Of a DNA stretch of 17,992 nt, positions 8,887 to 15,202 are shown piece by piece; position 1 is the stretch's first letter, and each line of letters opens with the position of its first letter. Under the pieces are notes generated by a model. That model was given only the letters and a program-made list of their open reading frames with translations. It had not been told where the DNA came from and did not search any database. Origin of the DNA: Holophagae bacterium. GTDB taxonomy: Bacteria; Acidobacteriota; Thermoanaerobaculia; Thermoanaerobaculales; Sulfomarinibacteraceae. Where the stretch lies: positions 1-17,992 of the forward strand of contig JAUWTC010000003.1 of NCBI GenBank assembly GCA_030609785.1. Reading direction: 5' to 3'. A program made the position numbers and the translations under genes.

Positions 8887-10091
8887 AGGGGCTGTTTCTA
8901 CCCACTCGGAAAGACCTTCGTCCCTTTCTGATTCGCCTCGCACTATTTCTTCTGACGTTAGCTTCAATTGAAGGGATCGCTTTTCTGGGGAGTCATTGGC
9001 TGCAGGCGAAATCCTATTTTTTCTACGAGCCGGCATCCCTCTCCTATGACAATTTTCTGAGAGTCCGCGACCCCCTCCTCGGCTGGACAGCTGGACATGC
9101 CGGCGACATGGCCTGGGACAGAGTGGGATCACGGGTCATCCCCGCATTTCCCGATTCGCTCGAAACTCAACCATTAGTCTCGCTTTACGGGGATTCATGG
9201 ACCTGGTCGTGGCCTGTTGACGCCGAACATGCTTACAGCAACGTTCTTGCGGTCCTTCTCGGGAATCGGGTTCACAACTTCGGCATTTGCGGGTATGGAA
9301 CCGACCAGGCATACCTCCGTTTTGCGACCAACCAGGCAGACACGGCTCCGATCGTCGTTTTGGGGGTCCTTTCAGAGAATATCCTCAGGAATGTCTGCGG
9401 TTTTCTTGATTTGATAAACCCGGCAAGTGGATACGGCCTCAAACCACGTTTCACTCTTGGCCCTGATCGTCAACTCGATCTCGTAAACCCGATATTTCCC
9501 TCGTCCACCGAGTTTCAGGAGTTTCTCAAGAACCCTGAGTACTTTTCCCCGGACGACTACTTCGCCCCGAATGGAAGGAGTGCCGGGGGCGTTGCGCTGA
9601 TTGAATTTCCGTACAGTCGGTCGCTGGCCCGAGTCGTGACAGGCTACCGATTTCGGGCGGCAATCCAGGGAAGACCCCGATGGGCTGAGTTTTTCAATGC
9701 AGACCATCCTTCCGGCGCCCTTCAAGTCACGGCGGAAATCATCTCCCGTTTTGTCGAAGATGCAACAATCCGAGGGAAAAATCCGATGGTCGTCATGATC
9801 CCCACCGGTGAGGATCTGGTATATTTTCGTTCCCACAAGAAATGGACGTATCGACCCCTCCTCGACGAACTTGAAGCACGGGGAGTCGACGCCTGTCACA
9901 TTGGCCCAGGGATTCTGTCGGATCTCGAAGGGTCACCAATCGCCGAACTCTTCACAGAGGGTCGCCTCAACGAACATCCCAATGCCCTGGGATACGCTGT
10001 CCAAGCCAAGCTCGTATATCAATGTCTTCAAGAGCGAGGGTTGATTCCGACTGGCTCAACCAGGGAGTCTCACGGTCGAATTGGCTCTTGA
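8883..10091 (+). CDS. Membrane-anchored SGNH/GDSL-hydrolase-like protein
   Basis: This 402-residue protein has one N-terminal membrane segment (~14-38) with no obvious cleavage site, so the body is probably anchored on the outer face of the inner membrane. SGNH blocks are visible in order: YGDSWTWSW with nucleophile S105; NFGICGYGTDQ (132-142) with the block II glycine; GVLSENILRN (161-170) with the block III asparagine; and NEHPNALGY with H365. Such proteins hydrolyse or transfer acyl groups on lipids, cell-wall or exported polysaccharides; the substrate here is unknown. It overlaps pmbA as ATGA, yet its base composition differs: sample 60-base rows count 26 and 29 G+C (9361, 9481) against 40 for a row in pmbA (8401). 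This suggests separate acquisition. Fold fairly sure; function open. Confidence 0.75.
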   Translation: MKGLFLPTRKDLRPFLIRLALFLLTLASIEGIAFLGSHWLQAKSYFFYEPASLSYDNFLRVRDPLLGWTAGHAGDMAWDRVGSRVIPAFPDSLETQPLVSLYGDSWTWSWPVDAEHAYSNVLAVLLGNRVHNFGICGYGTDQAYLRFATNQADTAPIVVLGVLSENILRNVCGFLDLINPASGYGLKPRFTLGPDRQLDLVNPIFPSSTEFQEFLKNPEYFSPDDYFAPNGRSAGGVALIEFPYSRSLARVVTGYRFRAAIQGRPRWAEFFNADHPSGALQVTAEIISRFVEDATIRGKNPMVVMIPTGEDLVYFRSHKKWTYRPLLDELEARGVDACHIGPGILSDLEGSPIAELFTEGRLNEHPNALGYAVQAKLVYQCLQERGLIPTGSTRESHGRIGS

Positions 10092-10170
10092 CTGATATTG
10101 GGCCCCGAAGACGAGGCCCCTGCCGAACGATCGAATTTCTGTTACTCTCACGGATCGCGCAGGAGGCAGT

Positions 10171-11238
10171 ATGGATATTGGAATATTGGGACTATCGGCC
10201 AGCGGCAAGAGCACCCTTTTCACATTGTTGACAGGGCAGACGCCAGACGCCCGCCACGACGCCGTAACAACCGGCATGGCCACGGTTCCCGACGAAAGGC
10301 TGGACCGGCTGTCCGCACTTTTTAAACCCAAGAAGCACACCCCGGCCACAATACGATACGTCGACGTGCCGGGTATCCCAGCGGAGCACGGCCGAGAGGG
10401 CAGCCTCAATATCTCGGAACTTCGAACCATGGACGTTTTGATGGTCGTTGTGCGGGCCTTTGAGAGTGACGTCGTGCCCCACCCGCTATTATCCGTCAAT
10501 CCCATTCGCGATCTGGAACGGATTGAAGAGGAATTCCTGCTCCAGGATCTGCTCGTCGTCGAGAAACGCCTCGAACGATTGCAAAAGGACCTGATGAAAC
10601 GAAAGGTCCCCGAATTGGAGCGGCAGCAGACAGTTCTTCGGAAATGTCACGAAATCCTGGAGGAAGGGCGCCCCCTGAGATCAGTAGATTTTTCCGACAA
10701 CGAAGAGAAGGAACTGCGAGGCTTCACCTTCTTGTCCCTGAAGCCGCTCCTTGTCGTTGTCAACCTCGATGAGGGCGACGTCGGCACCGATCCCTTTGAA
10801 GACCCTGCGTGGGCGATATTGAAGGACCGGCCCAGGATGGGCTTTTCCTCTGCCTGTGCCACGCTGGAAGGCGAGATGGCCGACCTGGACGCCGACGATG
10901 CCGCCGCATTCATGGAGGACCTCGGCCTGGCCGACCGGGCGCTGGATCGGATCATCCGAGATTCCTATCACCTTCTGGGGCTGATCTCGTTTTTCACCGT
11001 TGGAGAGGACGAGTGCCGAGCGTGGTCGATTCGCCGGGGAACTCCGGCCGTTGAGGCGGCCGGTGCAATCCACTCGGATATCCAGCGAGGGTTCATTCGG
11101 GCCGAAGTCGTGCCCCACGACGACCTTCTGGAGACCGGCAGTCTGGCTGAGTGCCGAAACAACGCAACGCTCCGTTTAGAGGGTAAGACCTACCCCGTCG
11201 CCGACGGCGATGTCGTCCACTACCGATTCAATGTGTGA
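10171..11238 (+). CDS. YchF/OLA1-family P-loop NTPase (divergent paralog)
   Basis: This 355-residue protein has the YchF architecture: N-terminal G domain, internal coiled-coil insertion (~110-160) and C-terminal TGS-type domain (~272-355). The C-terminal stretch has FFTVGEDECRAWSIRRGTPA, AAGAIHSDIQRGFIRAEVV and a DGDVVHYRFNV end, close to the family consensus. The P-loop is GLSASGKST (7-15) where YchF normally reads GLPNVGKST. The Walker B/G3 motif is DVPG (65-68) rather than the usual DIAG. The G4 position is NLDE (198-201), as in members that prefer ATP to GTP. AGGAGG lies 5 nt before the ATG. It may be a specialised paralog rather than the housekeeping YchF, which acts at ribosomes. It is convergent with the TPR gene, with 13 bases between stops. 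Confidence 0.88.
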   Translation: MDIGILGLSASGKSTLFTLLTGQTPDARHDAVTTGMATVPDERLDRLSALFKPKKHTPATIRYVDVPGIPAEHGREGSLNISELRTMDVLMVVVRAFESDVVPHPLLSVNPIRDLERIEEEFLLQDLLVVEKRLERLQKDLMKRKVPELERQQTVLRKCHEILEEGRPLRSVDFSDNEEKELRGFTFLSLKPLLVVVNLDEGDVGTDPFEDPAWAILKDRPRMGFSSACATLEGEMADLDADDAAAFMEDLGLADRALDRIIRDSYHLLGLISFFTVGEDECRAWSIRRGTPAVEAAGAIHSDIQRGFIRAEVVPHDDLLETGSLAECRNNATLRLEGKTYPVADGDVVHYRFNV

Positions 11239-11239
11239 C

Positions 11240-11250
11240 AGCTGAGAGCT
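11240..11250. repeat. AGCTGAG microrepeat (1.6 units) between convergent stops
   Basis: AGCTGAGAGCT fills nearly all of the 13-base gap between the YchF-like stop and the TPR gene stop. The same unit recurs 2.6 times at 14407-14424, also touching a gene's 3' end. Confidence 0.6.
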
Positions 11251-11251
11251 T

Positions 11252-12202
11252 CTAAAACCCCGGATAGGCGTCCGACGAGGTGTTCCGATTGCCCGGCAGG
11301 CCATAGGGCGTGTCATCCTCGGAGGTCCTCAAGGGGGGCGAGGCTGAGGGTCTCACCGTTTCCTCGGCGCCCGGTTTTTTCGGCGTGGCCTCCTCCGATG
11401 GTGTCCGAGAGGGTTTGTGTTTCGAGGTTTTTGTCGACTTTGTGACGGGAATTAACTTCGCCTTGCCGCCCGTTGCGGAGGAGTCTTCGACCTCTTCAGC
11501 CGTCCCGACTCTATTTGCCTTCTTTTTGGCCTTCTTGTCGGCCTTCTCTTCAGCCTTGGACTGCTCCGCTTCCTCGGTAAATCCCTCCTTGATTCGATTA
11601 ACCCTGTTTGGATGCAGGAAGGGCATCGGCAGAGCCCCCTTGAAGGATGTGTCCCGAGCCATCATCAGCCAGGCGCCCAAGGAGAGTTCCGAACTGGCCA
11701 TCTCGGGATTAACCTCCGGGTCGGCCAACACCGGGGCATAGCGAAAGGCGGCACGGTAATACTCCATCGCCTTCTTGCTGTTGGCTTCTTGTTCCTCCAA
11801 CAGACCGAGGTAGAAATTGCACCACCCATGCCCCTTGAACAGTTTGAGGCAACGTTTGTACGCCTTCCGGGCCTCCCGCAAGTCGCCCTGCTGATGCTCG
11901 ACCAGACCGATACGAAACCACGCCTCGTGCAACTCCTTGTCCTGATCCAGGGCGGACTCCAGGATTCGAATGGCATCTTTGGGGTAACCGCGATAAAAGA
12001 GCATCGTCCCCAGGTCGATCATTTCTGTCGGCGACAGTTCCTCCAGTTCGTACCGTTCCCAGTAGTGAAGGATGGTCTGATCACCAGGGTCGTCAGCCAC
12101 CAACCAACTGACAAAAATCGGCTGTTTGGCCCTGACTTCAATCACAACGCTCAGCGCGAGCGCCACGCCTACCGCACATTTCAACAAGGCTCTCCAGCCC
12201 AT
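11252..12202 (-). CDS. Secreted TPR-repeat protein with lysine-rich C-terminal tail
   Basis: This 316-residue protein begins with a Sec signal (hydrophobic ~5-25, cleavage probably near VRA). About three tetratricopeptide repeats follow (~56-157), for example HEAWFRIGLVEHQQGDLREA and GWCNFYLGLLEEQEANSKKA. From ~215 to the end the chain is low-complexity and charged (KADKKAKKKANR, then S/T/P/E-rich), probably disordered. TPRs mediate protein contacts; the partner is unknown. The ATG at 12202 has GAGGAG 5 nt upstream, better placed than a GTG at 12208 that overlaps the preceding stop. It lies 2 bases after the MXAN_5187-like gene, so the two are probably co-transcribed and functionally linked, perhaps at the envelope. 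Confidence 0.8.
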   Translation of the reverse strand: MGWRALLKCAVGVALALSVVIEVRAKQPIFVSWLVADDPGDQTILHYWERYELEELSPTEMIDLGTMLFYRGYPKDAIRILESALDQDKELHEAWFRIGLVEHQQGDLREARKAYKRCLKLFKGHGWCNFYLGLLEEQEANSKKAMEYYRAAFRYAPVLADPEVNPEMASSELSLGAWLMMARDTSFKGALPMPFLHPNRVNRIKEGFTEEAEQSKAEEKADKKAKKKANRVGTAEEVEDSSATGGKAKLIPVTKSTKTSKHKPSRTPSEEATPKKPGAEETVRPSASPPLRTSEDDTPYGLPGNRNTSSDAYPGF

Positions 12203-12204
12203 AG

Positions 12205-12786
12205 TCACTCCTCTTCATCCCTGTTGTCGGTTCGCCGGGCGGTCACCTTGACCTTGCCGCCGGCCACTGTAACTTCGAACTCTACCTTCGAACCCATTCT
12301 CGCCTCAATATCGCGTCGCTGCCGATCGATCTGAGCCTCGAACGCTTGGCGTTCGATCTTGACATCCTGTCCGATCTCCACCTTTACACTACACCAACGA
12401 TCGAACAGATCGCCGGTATCGTCTCGGTCTACGGACGTCACCGGTCGGGCGTTGGGTGCCGGATATTGAGGGCCATGTGATACGGACGCTCCGGCCTCTT
12501 TCCTCTTGCCGGGAATGAACCGCCGCACGCCTTCCTCGCGCTCGCGCAACAGCCGCTCCCAGTTCACCGCATAACTCATGAAACGATGTTGAAGTTGATC
12601 GAGGCGAAAACGGTCTCCCGAGGACTCGCCCGAGGACTTCTCCGCCAGTTCTCGCAACCGCCGTCCCAGGATTTTCTTCTCCCGGTTCGGCGGCACCCTC
12701 AGCTCCCCCGAAAAAAAACGATCCCACCGCGTGATGAGCGTTCTGAGATCGCCTTCAAGGCCAATGATCATCGGGGAAAGATCCAT
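12205..12786 (-). CDS. MXAN_5187 C-terminal-domain-like hypothetical protein
   Basis: This 193-residue protein has no signal peptide or membrane segment. Residues ~8-90 are helical and charged, with RWDRFFSGELRVPPNREKK, FRLDQLQHRFMSYAVNWERL and LREREEGV. This pattern of an F-G/S-L-PP stretch followed by RFxxxQxRFxxY and REREEG resembles the MXAN_5187 C-terminal domain family of Myxococcota and relatives. I base this on memory of the family, not a search. After a variable linker (~95-120), a second part (~125-193) ends in a beta-rich segment VEFEVTVAGGKVKVTARR. Function unknown. The ATG at 12786 has GATGGAG upstream, and a TATAAT box lies further upstream. It heads a two-gene unit with the TPR protein. 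Confidence 0.7.
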   Translation of the reverse strand: MDLSPMIIGLEGDLRTLITRWDRFFSGELRVPPNREKKILGRRLRELAEKSSGESSGDRFRLDQLQHRFMSYAVNWERLLREREEGVRRFIPGKRKEAGASVSHGPQYPAPNARPVTSVDRDDTGDLFDRWCSVKVEIGQDVKIERQAFEAQIDRQRRDIEARMGSKVEFEVTVAGGKVKVTARRTDNRDEEE

Positions 12787-12819
12787 TCAACTCCATCGGG
12801 CGACATGTGTCGCCAAAAC

Positions 12820-12830
12820 GGCATTATACC
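12820..12830 (-). promoter_or_regulatory. Putative -10 region for the MXAN_5187-like/TPR operon
   Basis: The minus strand reads GGTATAATGCC with a perfect TATAAT (12828-12823). Predicted initiation is near 12816, about 30 nt before the ATG at 12786. A weak TTGTAC lies 15 nt upstream and coincides with the selA -10 box on the other strand. Confidence 0.55.
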
Positions 12831-12842
12831 CTGAGGGCTCAC

Positions 12843-12853
12843 GGTACAATGGC
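12843..12853 (+). promoter_or_regulatory. Putative -10 region for selA, possibly leaderless
   Basis: GGTACAATGGC contains TACAAT (12845-12850), 9 of 11 bases matching the minus-strand motif nearby. If it is the -10 box, transcription starts near 12858, which is an in-frame GTG of selA, and ATG 12849 would lie upstream of the transcript. Confidence 0.4.
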
Positions 12854-14198
12854 CCTCGTGACCAAAGCACTGCGCCGACTGCCCGCCGTTCACCGATTGT
12901 TGGAGTCTCCTGCACTCGGGGACGCTCTCGCCAAATGGGGCCGGACTGCCCTTCTCGAAGCCTGCCGGGAGGCGCTGGACGACGCGCGCCGGCAGATTGG
13001 GGCCGGAGACTCTCCATCGACGGTCGATTTGCATGAAGCCGTCTTGGCCAAGATCAATGCCGCCGAGGCCGAGGCCTACGCAGCCGTCATCAACGCGACC
13101 GGCGTCCTGCTCCACACCAACCTCGGCCGTGCGCCGATGCCGGCGGCTCGGCCGCAGTCCCTCCTGGGGTATCTGGCACTGGAATACGACATCCAGGCCG
13201 GCCAAAGAGGCCAGCGATTGGCCCCCCTGCGGGACAAGATCGCCCGGGTGTGCGGGGCCGAAAGCGCCGTTATGGTCAACAACAACGCAGCCTCGCTCCT
13301 TCTGATTCTGGCAGCCCTCGCCCAGGGCCGCGAAGTCATAGTTTCGAGGTCACAATTGATCGAAATCGGCGGTTCCTTCCGACTGCCCGCCGTAATGGAA
13401 GCAGCCGGGTGCCTGCTGGTCGAGGTCGGGTGTACCAATCGAACCCACCTGCACGACTATCAGAACGCGATTTCCGAGAACACAGCCGCCCTGTTGGTTG
13501 CTCATCAGTCCAATTTCCGAATCGTCGGCTTCACGACCAGCCCCTCCACCGCCGAACTGGCGACCCTGGCCCACGAGAATGGCCTGCCGTTGATCGTCGA
13601 CCAGGGCTCCGGCTGCCTCCACGATCTCCGCCGATGGGATCTGCCCCACGAAGAGACCGTCACAGATTTGCTGGGAGCGGGGGCCGACATCATCTGCTTC
13701 TCAGGGGACAAACTGCTCGGTGGCCCCCAGGCGGGGATCATCGTCGGTTCCGAGGCGTGGGTTAAGCCCCTTGGCGCCCACCCTCTCTACCGCGCCCTGC
13801 GCCCGGACAAGACCGCTTTGGTCTTGATGGACCGAATCCTCCGCGCCCACGAAACCGGCCGGCTGGATGAGATCCCCCTGTACGCCATGCTCGACACAAC
13901 GATTGAAACACTCAAACGAAGGGCCGGCCGTATCGGCCGAAGACTGCGTAACCAGGGCGTGCCCGCTCGGGGCCGTTCGACCCGATCAACCCTGGGCGGC
14001 GGCACAACGCCCGACGAAACCATGGCCGGCTACGGCCTTGAGATCACCGGGGGACAGGCCCTGCTCGACACTCTGCGACAAGGAACGCCTCCAATCGTCG
14101 GGCGGATGGAGGAGGATCGGGTCGTGCTCGATCTTCGGACGGTCTTCCCAGAGCAAGATGGAGCACTGATCGAGGGCATTCTCGCGGCCTGTAGTTGA
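12849..14198 (+). CDS. selA: L-seryl-tRNA(Sec) selenium transferase
   Basis: This PLP enzyme of 449 residues converts seryl-tRNA(Sec) to selenocysteyl-tRNA(Sec) using selenophosphate. Family motifs are clear: VINATGVLLHTNLGRAP, VNNNAASLLLILAAL, ISRSQLIEIGGSFRLP-like (here VSRSQ), DQGSGC and FSGDKLLGGPQAG, where K288 is the PLP lysine (K295 in E. coli). Length is near the usual 450-470. Starts: GTG 12807, ATG 12849 and GTG 12858 are all in frame. I annotate 12849, but the upstream TACAAT box fits a leaderless start at 12858. It is divergent from the MXAN_5187-like operon and stands alone. No selB, selC or selD was found in this window, so the rest of the pathway must lie elsewhere. Confidence 0.96.
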   Translation: MALVTKALRRLPAVHRLLESPALGDALAKWGRTALLEACREALDDARRQIGAGDSPSTVDLHEAVLAKINAAEAEAYAAVINATGVLLHTNLGRAPMPAARPQSLLGYLALEYDIQAGQRGQRLAPLRDKIARVCGAESAVMVNNNAASLLLILAALAQGREVIVSRSQLIEIGGSFRLPAVMEAAGCLLVEVGCTNRTHLHDYQNAISENTAALLVAHQSNFRIVGFTTSPSTAELATLAHENGLPLIVDQGSGCLHDLRRWDLPHEETVTDLLGAGADIICFSGDKLLGGPQAGIIVGSEAWVKPLGAHPLYRALRPDKTALVLMDRILRAHETGRLDEIPLYAMLDTTIETLKRRAGRIGRRLRNQGVPARGRSTRSTLGGGTTPDETMAGYGLEITGGQALLDTLRQGTPPIVGRMEEDRVVLDLRTVFPEQDGALIEGILAACS

Positions 14199-14204
14199 CC
14201 AGAA

Positions 14205-14218
14205 GTCAGGGGTCAGGG
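14205..14218. repeat. Two tandem GTCAGGG heptamers
   Basis: Two perfect 7-bp units begin 6 bases after the selA stop codon. They are one of several 7-bp-period microrepeats at gene ends in this window. Confidence 0.6.
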
Positions 14219-14232
14219 ACAAGAACACAATT

Positions 14233-14254
14233 AAACCGCAAAGAGGTTTTTTTT
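14233..14254 (+). terminator. Possible weak intrinsic terminator after selA
   Basis: AAACC (14233-14237) can pair with GGTTT (14245-14249) across a GCAAAGA loop, and the T run extends to 14254 (eight T in total). The stem is short and AT-containing, so termination efficiency is doubtful. The loop shares the CGCAAAGA core of the repeat at 2169-2260, so this may simply be a repeat remnant. Confidence 0.35.
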
Positions 14255-14312
14255 AAGATCAACTTTTGCAGGCGCCTGATCTGAGAGGTTAGCTGTTTTC
14301 AATGGCCAGCCG

Positions 14313-14342
14313 TCACAATGCGGGGCAGGAGCCCCGCGCTCC
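14313..14342. repeat. 30-nt hairpin repeat, copy 1
   Basis: The stem GCGGGGC (14320-14326) pairs perfectly with GCCCCGC (14331-14337) around an AGGA loop, followed by GCTCC. It matches copy 2 (16352-16381) at 27 of 30 positions. Two of the three differences form a compensatory base-pair exchange. It lies in the 227-bp spacer between selA and the prepilin peptidase, where I see no gene. Confidence 0.8.
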
Positions 14343-14377
14343 AGAACAAAGGTCCAGCAGACTGCAGAGCTTCCCTT

Positions 14378-14401
14378 TTTGTGCCTCTTTGTGCCTTTTT
14401 G
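14378..14401. repeat. 24-nt direct repeat of TTTGTGCC units, copy 1
   Basis: The 10-base units TTTGTGCCTC and TTTGTGCCTT are followed by TTTG. The same 24 bases occur without mismatch at 16531-16554, in the same orientation and again downstream of the hairpin repeat. Confidence 0.85.
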
Positions 14402-14406
14402 CTGGA

Positions 14407-14424
14407 AGCTGAGAGCTGAGAGCT
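14407..14424. repeat. AGCTGAG heptamer repeat (2.6 units)
   Basis: Two full AGCTGAG units plus AGCT end 1 base before the stop codon of the prepilin peptidase gene. The flanking bases AAGCT and AGCTT are complementary. Confidence 0.75.
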
Positions 14425-14425
14425 T

Positions 14426-15202
14426 TCACATCACCGGCGGCCAGAGGCGCCAGGCGGGCGGCAAGAAGAGATAGACCAGCGCTGCCAGGGCCAAAAACGT
14501 TCCGAATGGCAACGCGGTCTTGGCTGTCCCCCGACCCATCACCATCAAGGCAAGACCGACCAGCGCACCCACCAGCGCTCCAACGATCAGCACCCACACG
14601 CAGCCTGCAAGTCCAACGACGGCCCCGATGCCGGCCAGGAATTTGACATCGCCCCAACCCATGCCCTCTTCACCACGAATCAGCTTGTAGACCACGATCA
14701 CGGCAATCGGCAACAGGGCGCCGAACACCGCCCCCACCACCGAGTCAAGCCACCACGTCATTCCCCCGGCAAACGACATCCCGACGCCAAAGAGAATCAG
14801 TGGGTAGGTGATGACGTCCGGGAGAATCTGGTAGTCGTAGTCGATCAGGGCGAGGACCAGACAAACCCACGAGAACACCAGCACCTCGAAGGCCGCAGCC
14901 GTCAGGCCCCACCGGAGGAAGGTCCCCACCGCCAGCAGGCCTGCCCCTAACTCCACCAGGGGATATCGAATAGCGATCGGCGCCCCACAGGCCCGGCACC
15001 TACCCTTCAGCGCCAGCCACGACAGGATGGGTACGTTGTCATACCAGCGGATCGACGTCCCGCACCCGGGGCAGGCGGAGCCCGGGCTGACGATCGAACG
15101 CCTCAGCGGTACGCGGTAGATCACCACGTTGAGAAAGGAGCCGACAATCGCCCCGAAGACCAGAAACCAAATGGCGATCAGCTCTTGCGGCAACTCAGGC
15201 AT
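14426..15202 (-). CDS. pilD: Type IV prepilin peptidase / N-methyltransferase
   Basis: This 258-residue inner-membrane aspartic protease cleaves prepilin leaders and, in bifunctional members, methylates the new N-terminus. It supports type IV pili or type II secretion. Visible: the N-terminal GSFLNVVIYRVP; two zinc-binding pairs CPGC (44-47) and CRAC (69-72); the catalytic aspartates D121 in DYDYQILPD and D185 in GMGWGDVK; and about eight hydrophobic segments. The intact cysteine pairs suggest methyltransferase activity is retained. The ATG at 15202 has AGAGGAG 8 nt upstream. Its first 25 bases overlap the end of the glycosyltransferase gene, so the two are co-transcribed. No pilin or secretion genes are in this window. 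An archaeal-type or GspO-like role cannot be separated by sequence. Confidence 0.95.
   Translation of the reverse strand: MPELPQELIAIWFLVFGAIVGSFLNVVIYRVPLRRSIVSPGSACPGCGTSIRWYDNVPILSWLALKGRCRACGAPIAIRYPLVELGAGLLAVGTFLRWGLTAAAFEVLVFSWVCLVLALIDYDYQILPDVITYPLILFGVGMSFAGGMTWWLDSVVGAVFGALLPIAVIVVYKLIRGEEGMGWGDVKFLAGIGAVVGLAGCVWVLIVGALVGALVGLALMVMGRGTAKTALPFGTFLALAALVYLFLPPAWRLWPPVM

Noticed and set aside
7756..9132. Long minus-strand open frame (458 codons) across pmbA and the SGNH-like gene
   Set aside because: It runs antisense to two well-supported genes and has no recognisable domain.
10100..10119. Hairpin GGGCC/GGCCC before the YchF-like gene as a terminator
   Set aside because: The stem is 5 bp with a 10-base loop and no T run follows, so I do not call a terminator.
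14199..14425. tRNA(Sec) gene next to selA
   Set aside because: No cloverleaf, TTC arm or long variable arm could be found; the spacer is accounted for by repeats.
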